64,000 bases of DNA. Origin: Pempheris klunzingeri (Eukaryota > Chordata > Actinopteri > Acropomatiformes > Pempheridae). The translations under genes and the position numbers were made by a program. The stretch is from assembly GCF_042242105.1 (NCBI RefSeq), contig NC_092032.1, forward strand, positions 12,697,915 through 12,761,914, in the 5' to 3' direction. The notes beneath the pieces were generated by a model. That model was not told the DNA's origin. It searched no databases and worked only from the letters and a program-made list of their open reading frames with translations. Of this stretch, positions 44,601 through 56,617 are shown piece by piece. Numbering within the stretch: the stretch's first letter is position 1; each line of letters begins with the position of its first letter.

Positions 44601-47600
44601 GCATTGTCCTGTTCTAGACTACACTGGAGCTGAAAAACTTGACTTCTGTTTGCCGTCACGTCCGCGTGATCCCTCCCACCACTCCTTACTTTTCTATTGG
44701 CCTCGGTGAGTCCTTCCTCTTGTTCTGATAGGCTTCCTTATACCTACTACACTGGCTTGTGAGGAAATCCTCCAGAGTAACAAGTCTTAGTGACCGTACC
44801 AAAAAGGAATGCCGTAGAGTTTTGACAAATAAAGCCGTGGATCTCTGGAATGCAATTGGTGTTTTTTTGGCAATCCTGTTTTGCTCTTGCAATCCTGTAA
44901 GTGAATTCCAGCTCCACTCACTGTATGAAACACTAAAACATAACAATATAAATTGTACAATGTAAGAAGGGACTGATATTCAGATATGTTTTGACAGGGA
45001 GATTCCCTGGTGAGGGTGGTGTTGTTGCCCCAGGAATGAGTTGTAAGTACACAGTGCGCTTCGCTCCAGACTCCCTCGGGGACTATGAGGACTTCATATT
45101 GGTGGAGACTCAGGCTGAACACCTGCTTGTGGTGCCCATCGCGGCCAGACGACCCCCTCCTATACTCACATGTGAATCTCCGCACATTCTACCATTTCTT
45201 GTTATGCTCAACAGTGTACTTTATTTGGTCACACACTGTTGATATGTTTCTCGTTAATTATTGTGCAGTACCAAGAGTTCTGGACTGTGGCTGTTGTCTC
45301 GTTGGAGGAGTCAAGTTTGTTGAGTTCCTTTGCCAAAATGTTGGTCTCAGTACCGGGACGTTCTGCATCATCCCTAAGAGCCAGTGGCCAGCCTCAAACG
45401 TCAGGGTAAAAATCTGTCTCACACATTGTCTGCAGTGGAGTAAATGTTTCATTGTGGTGATAAAGATGCTCACCAGCAGATGGAATACTAAGATTTTTAT
45501 TGTAAAAAGGTATACTTTATGTGACTGAGGGTTTTTCTTTCTTTATATAGTCTGTGGCGAGAACTTACTTTTCTGAGCAGCCACCCTTTGCTGTCAGCCC
45601 GTCTCTTTTTGTGCTGGCGCCAGGAGAGGCTACTGTAGTGGAGGTGAGACTGTTATGAAGGTAAATTATGTCGCTGTGTGTGTAGACATTCAGTCTTACA
45701 AATCCTCAGATAAATATATGTGTGTGTGTTTGCAGGTGGTTTTCTTTCCCACCGCTGCTGAGAAGAGCTGTCAGGTTTTCACTGTTGTCTGTGACAACTG
45801 CCAGGTGAAAGACATTTCCATTGAAGGTAAATCTTTTCACTGATCAGAAACTTTCCTAAGAGCTTTATCTATAAAAACTGATGCTTTGAAGTTCCTCCAG
45901 CTTAAGGTAAAACGTACTTTTTGGGATGTTGTTGTCTATAATGTGTGTCTGTTTTCCAGGTGAGGGACAGCTAATTGCACTTGAGCTTGTGTCTGTATCT
46001 GGGAAGAAGGAGCCTCCTGTGCTGGGAGAGGCGCACGACCTCACTGCAGACCAGTTTGTCCGTTTCAGCCCATGTAACCCTCACTCTGTGCACCAGAAAA
46101 AAATCATCATCAAAAACAATGTGTAAGCTTCACACCTTCATATATCATCACAACAAAGTATGAAATGGCCAAATATTATCATGTTTTTTAAATTTCCTCC
46201 ATAAGTGCAAACATCATCCGTGCTCTTTTTGGCCACAGGATAACATCGTGAAGTGCCCTCGAATAAGAACAAAAATGCTGATTAGCTACACGGCCCAGGG
46301 CTGCTGCTCTGTCACTGACCCTGTGCTGCTCTTTTTCACTGTGGCACAAGTAGAAAAGGAGTTCCCCTTCAGGAATCATTATTATATATCACATAACTCT
46401 GTCGTTCTCTCTCTCTGGGGATGAAGCCACTTGGAGCTGCCTTTCCACTGGCAGATCATGAAGCCCAACCTGCGCCCTCTGCTGCCAGGGGAAACCCCAG
46501 AGCCCTCCCATATTCAGTTCCACCTCGCCACAGATGATGTTTTCCACGTCAGCCCCCTAACAGGGGTTTTGGGCTCCTGCCAGGAAGAAGAGTTTCTCTT
46601 CACCTTCTGTCCAAAAGAGGTAAAGATGGGTTTATGATATCACGAGTTATGCTTTAAGAATACTGTAATTCCTACATTTAAAGTCTCCATTTCATATGTA
46701 CCAGAAAGAAATATTTCTTGCTGATATATATTTAATGTTCTATTCATAATGTTTTCTTAAGATAAAGGATTACCACAGTGTCTGTCACTTAGTCCTGAGG
46801 GATGTCCCACAGCTGCCACCAGAGCCCAGTGACAATCGGTAAAGTTCCTGTGACTTTGCATTAACAGTAGCAGAAATGTGTGCTGTCAATATTAATATAT
46901 AAAAATAACATTACAAGGCTTCTTTGTATGGAAGCCCTGAGAGGCAAATGAGAGAAAGAAAATCTAGTGATTTTCTAACCTTTCTGTTTTTTTATAGTCT
47001 TCTCTCGTGTGTTTGTGATAAAAAAGGTTTTGCCAGGATAATCTTAAGGGAAAAAAGTACATATTTTTCGTTGACCTTTACTTGTTTGTTTTTGTAATAC
47101 TCATGTTGTCCACAAGAGTGCATCTTGCACTTTGCCACAATAGAAGAATTTGGAAATTGAACCCCCAACCCGACGATCATTAACCAAAGGTGCTTTTTTC
47201 TGCATTAAGACAACAAAAATTCAATGGTTTTCACAGAAGAAGAAAAAATCAGAAAAGGAATTTAGAAAGAGCATCCTGGTAAAACTTTTTTTTTTAAATC
47301 ACCCGTTCTTAAGTCATAAAGAGAGAAAACTATTTAGAAAACAACATAAACATTTCTTTTCTCACTTGGCTATCTGGGCTTCCGTACCTTTGGCCTGCTT
47401 TTTATCTAATGAAGTGTTGGATTGTGTTTGTGTTGGGCTGGAAATGTAGCGTCCTCCAGCCTGTGCGCGCTGGCTCCAAGGTGAGCGATGTCATCGTCAT
47501 GGAGATAGAGGTCAAGGGGTCTGCAGAGCCGTACAGGGTCCTACTGGAGCCCTATGCTGTTGTAATCCCTGGAGAGATTTTTATTTGTACAACCACCCGC

Positions 47601-50600
47601 AGACAATTCAAGGTTATTTAAATCCCTTTTTCCTTCTGTTAACCATAACTGACAAATGTTGAATTCTGTGCCATAAATACAGGTATTCATGGTGTCTTTA
47701 CATCTTGTTTGTATCAGATGTGGAACCACAGCAAAACCTGCATCTCTTTTCAGTGGGAGAGGATGAACAGCAGCAGCCACATAATAGAGGTAGAGCCCTC
47801 TACTGGTAGAATAGGTGTGTAACACAGTACAATGTAGACTGATGCTTCCTTTAACACAATTAACCTGAATTTGTACATTATAGATTATACGGCATTTCAT
47901 AGTTATTTATTTGCTCATCACTGTTTGATTTGTCCTTCATGGGTTTGGGTCTAGAGGAGAATGAGTGCTTTGATTTCGACCTGATTGTTACTGGAGGGAA
48001 GCCAGAGAAGGTTGTGACCAGTCTGGCTTGCCACATAGAGCACCACCACGAGCCCGTCGCTTTGGCTGTGGAGGTGACTTTCAAGGCAAGAATGACACAA
48101 AACATGAAATCTTCCCAAAATGCCTTACTATTCCATGATGTGTTGCTGTGACATTCTTTAAGTAAAGTTTGTCTATGAGCTGTGGCGTCTTTATACTCAT
48201 CATTTGATTTTGGGTAGGGTCCCATAGTGACCCTCAGTGTCCCCAGTGTGGACTTTGGGCTCATGATGCTAGGAGAGCAGACGCAGACCACACTGCTGCT
48301 CACCAACATCACCCAGCTGGAGGCCTCCTGGATGCTGAGGGAGAGACAGAACCACCAGGACGCACAGGTACTGTTCAGTAGATTAATACAGCAACACATC
48401 TGTGATAAAAATAACATGAAAGATATAGTTCATGTTTATAGCACTATTTGTGTTTTTGCATTCATATGGATCTCTGTTGCTTAGATCTTAGTGGAGCCAT
48501 GCAGAGGTGTTCTGCCCCCCTTGGGCTCCTGCAGTGTGGATGTGCTATTTTTGCCACATTTCTGCCAGCGGTATGAAACAGAGCTTGAGCTGTCGGTGGA
48601 GAATGGAACAGGATGGTAAGGATGCTCGGCCACATAAAACTTCACTGTTCCTCTCATCAACATCTACCTTAAGATGCAAACGTTTCCTTAAATATGATAG
48701 TAGGCTGTTGGCAACACTATAATAGCACAGTTATGATGTTACTCAGTGACAGCACTCAGTAAGTAGCACTGCCTGTGTGTTCACTGCAGCCACTTGTCGG
48801 TACGAGCAGATGTACAGTCTCCTCAGGTGTGCCTGCTAAACTGTGAGCTGCTCCTCTCTGAACTCTACATTGGAGTTCCTGCCAAGACAACTGTCACTCT
48901 CTTCAACCAGACCCGGCTGCCTTCAGACTTCAGCTGGATGGTACTGCTCACCACCATCACTAGTGTTAACATATTATCACCACTTGATTTACTGTAAGAA
49001 GAATGAATGCTGCATTTGAATCATGTTTGTATGCATAATCTGTATCTGTGATATGTAAGATTGTTTTGATACACACTATAGCTATGAGAATGATTCTTAA
49101 AATTGGCTAAGATTAGAATGTCTTTTATGACAATTAGTACTTGATGATGTGAGTTTTACATTTTCCCCACCAGGCTCGGCTCCAGGGTAAACAGGCTGAA
49201 CTGTGTACAGCCAGTTTTGACCCCTCCTCTGGTACTCTGGCACCTAATGCTAGTTTGGAGATCACAGTTAACTTTGTCTCTCACACAGATGTAAGTACCA
49301 GTTATTAACACACCACAAGGTCGCAAGATTGGTCACTCAGTATGTGAGGGTGAAGGAGACAAATTCTACTGCTAAAAGATACAGCTAAACGATGCACTGA
49401 TTCTATAAGGAAACATATTTGTTAATGATAATCGGCCTTATGTTGTTTGTTTTTTGTCCAGCTGGAGCTGACTGACGTAGCTGCTTTCTGTGAGGTCCAG
49501 GGGATGAACTCTCCTCTTGTTCTTGGCATCGTGGCTTCCAAAACCAAGAAACTGAGGGTGTCCTACTCGCTGCCCAGCGTCTGGTAGTAACCTTTACTTA
49601 AAGTCTAGTGTCTAACCTCCTTGTAGCAGCACTGACTTCACAGCACAAGCGTTAAGTAAGTCAAAATATGGCCACTGTTCTTGTAGCTCTACCCCAGATG
49701 GAAAGAGCCCCTTACTCGACTTTGGAGAGGATGTCATTTTGAAGAGAGCCGTTACCAAGCAGTTGCTGATAACCAATCAAACTGCTATCCCTGCCCCTTT
49801 CAACATAGAAGTGGAGTATTTCACCTGCCATGTCTCAGAGCCAAATATCCAGCCAGAGAAAAGGTAAAGGAGTTCACTCACTGTCCTGAATAATGGATCA
49901 AAGAATGACTTTTCTGTACTGCAGATGTGACACGGGCTGCATTTTAATTGCAGATTCACATACGTCAAGAAGCCGCTTCACTCAGTTCAAGCCAAGAAAG
50001 TAGAAGAAAAAGCACATGAGGGTAACTTTTCATCAGTGAACACAATTTTGAAAGCAGATTGAGGACACACCCTTCATGTTCTGAGTGTATTTCTGTTGGC
50101 AGAGTTTGTGAGCAGCCTGCTGGCTCATGGAAAAGGTGCAGCTTTCTTTGTCCTACCAGCCAGCGGGATGCTGGGACCTTTTGAGACCCAGACTGTGAAT
50201 GTCACTGCCTACACAGACATGTGGGGGGAATACAGAGATCACCTCATATCCAAAGTATGATGGCATACGATGCGATGTAACAAATATTTCAGGATTAGAA
50301 ATTACTTTTTACTGCAAGATAACTGTTGACTGTGGACATGCAGACTGATGAATAGTGCTGAAACATAATGTTCCTCCTGCAGGTCGGGGACCTTGAGCCC
50401 ACGCTCGTTCCCATGCAGATGACGGTGAAAGGCTGCCCACTCTACTTCCAAATGACGGGTCCACGTCCAGATGACCAGAATCAGGGACCAGCCATACAGT
50501 CTGTTCCACTCTCCATTTCTGCAATTAAAATCCACCATCATTTTTGTAGCAATGCAATTATATCTTTTGGTTTTATGTTCCTGTTTGCATCATTAGGTAT

Positions 50601-53600
50601 GGCACTCATGTCTCTGGAGGTGACACGGTGTCCCGTTCTCTTCGCATCAACAATCCCACCATGTTTGGTAAGGATAAAAGTGTGTAGAGAGGACAGTTAT
50701 GGATATCAAGATGATCCACAGAACGATTTAGAAGGTCTTTAGTGCCCCCAGCTGTAAAACTTATGAATGGCATGTGATAATTGCTTGTTTTCTGAATAAA
50801 GGGTCATGTTTTCGACATAATTTAAAAGGTTTCCTTGCATATGTATTGACTATTTTATTGTTCCTGCTTAGGGTGGATCATTTATAATCTGACTTTTATT
50901 TAGTAATTCAGCAATTGCATTTACATTACATTTTAATTTAGTAATTAGCTGGATTCCTGAGATCCTCATATGTCCTCCTGGAATATGTGTTAGTGTTAGT
51001 GTTAGTCTACTACTATAATGTCCCTGTATGAGCAACCAATGTAGTTTCCCCTCTAGGGGTTAATAAAGCTTTCTAATCTAAATCTTTATGTGCTACCAGA
51101 TATTCGCTTGGACTGGGAAACATACAACGTAGATCAGAATGACCGTAAACTGGTGGATGTGGTGGTGACATATGGAGACGCCTTTCCAGTTAAAGATGCT
51201 GATGGCAATGAGGTGTTGTCTGGAGCTTTAAGGATTTCTGACGGGAACCATCCAACAGCCTGGGAAAGAAATCAGACGCCAGGCTCTGAGGGAACGAGCA
51301 CCTCCCTCCAAAGCACGACTGTGAGTACATTTAATACCACAACACTGAAACGCAAACATAAACTTTCATGACTTTTATGACTTTGCCTCTGGGAAATTGT
51401 TATGGCTACAATGCCGGTAAGTCGACCAACATAAAATGCACATTTTATTCTTTGCACAAAACAGCTCACCCCTTTTGATTTCAGGACGGGGAAGGTGAGG
51501 AATATATAACCGAGGATGACTGTGATGAAGAGGAAACCTGTCTTTATCCCTTTCCTGCAAAGAAGAAACTCTTGTCTGTCCACATCAGACCTCATATGGG
51601 CAACCTCTCAGATTACCCATACTGCATCACACCTCAGCAAATAGTAAATTGAACAGATTTTGGCCACATCAACAATTTAACCAGTTAAACATTGCGTTTA
51701 GCCACATAATGAATAATGAATAATTTCCTGTCTGCTGCTTATCTCAAGGTGATTCCAGCCAAGAGTAGCAGCACAATCCATGCGTCTTTCACTCCTTTGA
51801 CTCTTTCTGGTTCCGTTTGTGAGTCCAGATGTTTGGGTTTGGCACTGGGCTTCATGAGTCTGGACTCCAAGGTAACATGTTCAAAACACTGAACACTGTC
51901 TTTTAATTTCAAATGTTTAAAAATGGCAAAAGGTAGATGGCTCTGATGCACTCTCAATTCCCCCTATAATTTTGTTGTGTGTGTTTACAGATGGCTTCCT
52001 GTGTCCCGGGTAAAGTTGGAAGAGCTCAGGGTTTGGATTTGGAGCCTGTCAGATTGGATCTACTAGCAGTCGTTAAACCTGCAGTGTAAGCAATTACAGC
52101 CATGCTATTTATGTCCCCCGAACCCTCAGTGCATCCAACTCAATTTATGTTTCCCAAATTAAAATTAGCTGAGGTTAGGAAAAGGAGCTCAGAGGTGGTC
52201 TGATTAAGTTGCATATCTTCCTCTTGGCTCCCTGTTCCCGCAGGCTGTTAGTACAGATGGAGGAGGATGAGGGGGTGCTGCAGTTCCGTGCCTCAGCCGG
52301 TGATTTACTGAGGGGAGAATCAGAGAAGGAGGTCTGTCTGAAAAATCTACATCACTAATTAAAAGTGCACTGACAAACTGAAGTGCACGCCTGAGGTACT
52401 GACCCCAAGGTGCTCAGTATTTCTGTCCAGTCATGCTCATTGGTTGTTTTTCTGCTTGTTTTGCTTTGCAGCTGGTGGTTAGTGAATTTGACATCAAACA
52501 GAGCTTTCGGTTGAAAAACAGCTCAGAGATGCCCCTAAACTTCAGACTGGGGACTCAGTCGCCGTTTTTAGTGCTCAAACCACAGCCTCAAGCACGGACC
52601 AGCACCTCTAGCAACCCACCCACTGGTGACAGTCAGTCTCTGGTCCTGCAGCCACAACACAGCATGCCGGTGAGATGAGGAGATCCCTGCATGATGTATA
52701 GTGTAGATACTGAAAGATTTAAATCTAGAGGATCTTCCCTTATCTTGAAGTAAGGTGCGACCTTTCCTATGAATACCAGGTGAAAGTGGCCTTCCACTGC
52801 TCCCTGTCCCTCCTGGACCACGCAGACCAGGCACGAGAGGAAGTCCCACCTGGGGTGACGCTAATCCACAGTGCAGGTGGACAGAGGACGCTGAGGTTCC
52901 AGCAAAACCTCCTGATTCACTACAGCAACAACAGTCAGCAGGTTAAAGACTGCAAGAAATCTTAACTACAGAAAAGGAGAAAGGGGAAAATAAATAATTC
53001 AGTGTTATCATTGACCATTAACTATAGCTATGTAGATAAATATTTCACCTCACAAAGTCCATTCCTTCTCTGCTCTGTACAGACGGTGCCTCTTCGTGCC
53101 CATTTGGATCTTGCTACAATCCGTCTGTCCACTGACAATGTCAACTTTGGTTTCTGCTACTCGGGGCAAACGCAGACAATAGAAGTCAGCCTTTACTGCC
53201 ATGGAGCCCATACTTACTGGAAATCAGCTATAGGTAACTACTGAAATGTCCTCTGTATGTGTTTGGCATTCTCCTCATTGCTTTTACATTGGCTCTGGGG
53301 TCTGTTTAGGTCTTTAATTTAAGTACAACCTGGCTATGCTAGCTAGAATTATTCTATATTTTTATACATTCAGTACTTTGGAATGACAGATATTACATAT
53401 ATTTCTATCTCATTATTTTCTGTAGCAGTAGGAAGATGTCTGATTCTTCAGTATTATTACCAGTCTGGAGCTTTTCCAAAGTCTGTTAAGTATAATGAGA
53501 GAGTTTAACATCAAATGATTACCTTCTGTTATGCAGTAATACTGGCAAGAAAACTACGTCTAATGAAGTCACAGCAAAAAATGATGCACATTGAGGCAGT

Positions 53601-54056
53601 TTTGAGTAATATTCCTAGAATTGACTCATATACCTTGTTTCATTGTGTGTGTGTGTGTGCGCGCGCGCGCGTGTGTGTGTGTGTGTGCGTGCAGAGTCAG
53701 ATGAAGGAGACTCCCATGTGTTCATAGTGACACCAGACTTTGGGCTTCTCAGGTCCGAGGAGCCTCACGCTACCAGCTGTAGCCAGTTTCTTCAGATTAG
53801 CTTCACTCCCTGGTAACAAACACAACCACAGTGTCTACACAGGGATCATGTTAAGCTTGTGCTGCAAAGGCAGATGAAATATTAACGTTTTTCTACCACA
53901 ACAGGCTTAGGATTCATATGTTAACATGTCATGTGTTACAGTGAGAACAGGCGGTTCAGGGCCACGGTGGTGATCCAGTCGCCGCTGGTGAAGACTCCCC
54001 TCACGCTGCAGCTCCAGGGAACAGGATCCTTTGATGAAGTGCACCGCTCTAACTAG
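41638..54056 (+). CDS. dlec1: DLEC1 / CFAP81 cilia-associated protein (complete, 1,692 aa, 38 coding exons)
   Basis: Coding exons: 41638-41721, 41849-41989, 42103-42259, 42403-42516, 42599-42780, 43086-43309, 44410-44494, 44618-44705, 44998-45171, 45269-45405, 45551-45643, 45736-45826, 45960-46122, 46427-46619, 46762-46838, 47450-47612, 47718-47814, 47955-48085, 48218-48367, 48485-48615, 48790-48940, 49174-49290, 49462-49583, 49687-49863, 49954-50021, 50103-50254, 50383-50498, 50597-50667, 51100-51320, 51485-51643, 51749-51871, 51991-52085, 52244-52331, 52472-52669, 52780-52941, 53083-53233, 53695-53812, 53942-54056 (TAG). All phases join. Human DLEC1 is about 1,755 aa. A charged helical N-terminal part (about residues 30-130) is followed by many immunoglobulin-like ASH/MSP-type strands with recurring LDFG/VDFG motifs ([26 protein letters not shown]), as in HYDIN-like axonemal proteins. 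Diagnostic stretches include [32 protein letters not shown] and DIRLDWETY. Vertebrate DLEC1 is a ciliary/sperm flagellar protein and a candidate tumour suppressor. The intron after 48085 has a GC donor. The gene is controlled independently of plcd1 from the divergent region. Confidence 0.95.
51040..51090. repeat. Retroelement 3' tail-like sequence in dlec1 intron
   Basis: TTTCCCCTCTAGGGGTTAATAAAGCTTTCTAATC resembles the 3' end (CTCTGGGGATTAATAAAG) shared by fish LINE/SINE families. It sits directly before the exon starting at 51100, and three GTGTTA units lie near 50990. Confidence 0.45.
53645..53691. repeat. dlec1: TG/CG dinucleotide tract abutting a dlec1 splice acceptor
   Basis: (TG)n-(CG)n-(TG)n of almost 50 bp ends 3 bp before the acceptor AG at 53693-53694, taking the place of the usual polypyrimidine tract. 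The alternating purine-pyrimidine sequence is prone to form Z-DNA and to change in length. Confidence 0.9.
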
Positions 54057-54148
54057 ATCTCTGTATACCATCACAGCCACGCTATCACCAACTGCTACTT
54101 AACCTGCGCTCCTTACAACTTATTTATAGTGATTTTTTTTAGAAAGCA

Positions 54149-54154
54149 AATAAA
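54149..54154 (+). terminator. dlec1: Polyadenylation signal of dlec1
   Basis: AATAAA 93 bp after the dlec1 stop codon, giving a very short 3' UTR. Confidence 0.75.
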
Positions 54155-54174
54155 TCTAAAGAACAGTTTGTCAT

Positions 54175-56095
54175 TTGTCACTGATGTCATTTTATTACAT
54201 ATAGCAGCAATGAAGTGCTTTTAATGATCAGTAAAATACAGAACAAGACAATTAATCGTATAAAGATACAACCAAGATAAAGATATGCTGCTTAAAGCAA
54301 ATATGAATAGGATCTTCACCAAATTACAAACTATATGTGAACGTTCAATACACATATCATGAGGGGAAACTCAAGAGCTTTGACTTTAGATCCACAACCA
54401 ATCGGCAGAGGTGCTTCTGTCAGTAGAAAGTCCATTATTGAAAGCTTCAAGAAAACTGCAACAATTTCTCCAAACCCAAATCAAAATGGCTGTCTTGTTG
54501 GCAGGAAGTTTACATGTTGAATTGTTCTTTGGGTTACTTTGTTCTCAATTACTATTACACAGTCTGCCAAACAGGCAATTGTCATTACAAAATAATACCC
54601 CACACACCATATACTTTGTGTTCTGAATACCCATTTACACAATGTAAAAAAAAAAAGAAGAAGTTTGATTACTCTTCATAAAGCTGACTGCGAAGGGATC
54701 CCGCTTTTCTCCAGAGACCTCAAATCTCGCTGAAACGCTCTCTTAAGTGATGCTGCAAAAACCACAAGAAACGCTCACACACAGCCTGTTATTGTTCACA
54801 ACAGCTGCCTGCGGTGTGCATCTGCGGCACAGTTCAGCGGTACAGACATCTACAAGCACTGCAAATCCACAGAGAGATGCAAATGTCCAATTGATATTCA
54901 TTGCACTCAAGCAGTCTAACACAGAGCAAGGGCATGTCTGATCACAATAAAACAGTGCTGTGTGGAACTAATCTGAACACAGCAATGCTGGGGCCAAGGT
55001 CAGCGGAGCATTTGTTATTCTGATAGTCTGGTCTAATGTGCCAAGAAGAGGAGACAGGGCTCTTGTTACAGCATTACATTTTTGCGGCCATCATAAATAA
55101 TTTAGGTACACAGGAAGCCACTTTTCTATCTTGCAATGCAGCCGGCAGTCTGACATGAGAGCAATATACTGTTGAGATGTCAGTCATTCCCTGAGTTACA
55201 ATCCCTCCTGCTGCATTTGTATGGCCTGTTTCACTGTCACTGCCCATTAGTCTGGAGCTCACGTTGATGTGCTTACTGGCTGAAAATGCCGTGCTCTCCT
55301 TGCTGCCAGAGAGAAACCGACTGGGGTGTCAGTTGTGTCCAGATGTTACAGATGTTGCATGTTTCTCACCTACAGCAAAGATCCAGGTTCCTGATGGATC
55401 AAGCAGACAGTAAAGGAGTGACAATAAGGAGTGGTTCTCACTAAGGGAAGCGTTTCCACATCCTGAGACAGTGCTGCCACTGCGGCCATCAGGCACCCAC
55501 TCATACCGTAGGTTACCTCCAAGTGTGGATGTGTTTAAAGAAAACAGCTGCAGGGAGGTAAAGAATGACTCAGCAGGTCGCAGTCAACATCTGTACTCAG
55601 CAGCTGATTAAGTGTGTTCAGGTGTTTTTCTAAAAGTCCCTCAAAGTTTTTCTCTAAACTAAACCACCTTTAGTTTTTTATGTATATATTTATATATAAT
55701 CTGTCATCTTTTATCTTTTAATGGCTGTAAAGTCATCAGGACCAGCATATACATGGTTCTGTTTGGACATAATGTACGTATGTACTGTGTTCTGTGTTTC
55801 TGGCAGCAAAAGGAGACACTGACTCCTGAAGACCATGTACTTTTCAAAACTGGATTTTAAAAAAGTGGCAAAGGAGAATTGCATGAAGATTTTCTTTCCT
55901 AATGGGCCTAAAGTCTGGCTCTTTTTTTTTTATCTCATCATAATACATCATTTCTTGTATTAGGCCCAGTAGGGGAGTGGAGTAGAGTAGAATATAATGG
56001 AATAGAGTAAAACAGAACAGAATAGAGGATAATAGAATAGAACGAGTCAATAGAACAGAACAGAATAGAATAGAACAGAAGGTGTTGTACTTGCT
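54175..56095. other. Intergenic region after dlec1
   Basis: About 1.9 kb of AT-rich sequence without a recognisable exon, ending in a pentanucleotide satellite just before the GC-rich exon candidate. Confidence 0.55.
55976..56081. repeat. AATAG/AACAG pentanucleotide satellite
   Basis: Degenerate (GAATA)n / (GAACA)n array of about 105 bp (AGAATAGAATAGAACAGAAG at its end). The minus-strand hydrophobic frames across it are by-products. Confidence 0.85.
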
Positions 56096-56617
56096 CCAGG
56101 TGTCCACGGGGGGGCGGTGCTCCCTCCAGTTTGACGCCGCTGCCTTGGAAACGCACCGCCGGAGAGCGTCACCACTTCCTGGAGCTCACGTTGCTGGTGA
56201 CATCAGAGGCGCAGTTCGAGAGAGAAACTCAGCTCCTCGCGGCAGTGTGTGTGTTTTGCGTGCGTGCGTGTGTGTGTGTGAGGAGACGGAGCGGAGAGCA
56301 GGGAGAGACAAACTTTACTGTGCAACGCGGCGCTGCTCGGTCCCGTCCGCAGACGCTGCTGTGGATTTATGCACCTGGGAGAAGAGCAGGGAGGTGATTC
56401 TGCCTGAACACAGCTTGTGTTTGTCATTTCTGCGCTTCAGAACAGAGCGCAGTTTCCGGACAGCAGCCCCACTGTTTGGGGAAGATTTTGCGCCGCATCT
56501 GTTGGGATTTTTCCGCTCAGCCTGACGCCTCTCTGTCACAACTTACACTCGCAAGTTAATTCATCCTCTTAAAATCCTGCAGCCACAACTAGAACATGGG
56601 GACACATGGATAACAAG
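56096..56617 (+). promoter_or_regulatory. GC-rich promoter and candidate first exon of an unidentified plus-strand gene
   Basis: This is the most GC- and CpG-rich stretch of the window (for example GCAACGCGGCGCTGCTCGG at about 56322). It is followed by a consensus donor (AACAAG then GTGAGA at 56618). An ATG at 56606 (ATG GAT AAC AAG, phase 0 at the splice) could start the protein. An earlier ATG at 56596 opens a 5-codon frame that overlaps it. The rest of the gene would lie beyond 64 kb or in exons I cannot recognise, so the gene is unidentified. The 5' limit of the exon is not fixed. Confidence 0.5.
56263..56281. repeat. TG microsatellite in the candidate first exon
   Basis: GCGTGCGTGTGTGTGTGTG within the GC-rich segment. 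Confidence 0.7.

Noticed and set aside
55844-56156. Minus-strand frames rich in SILF repeats
   Set aside because: They arise from the AATAG/AACAG pentanucleotide satellite.
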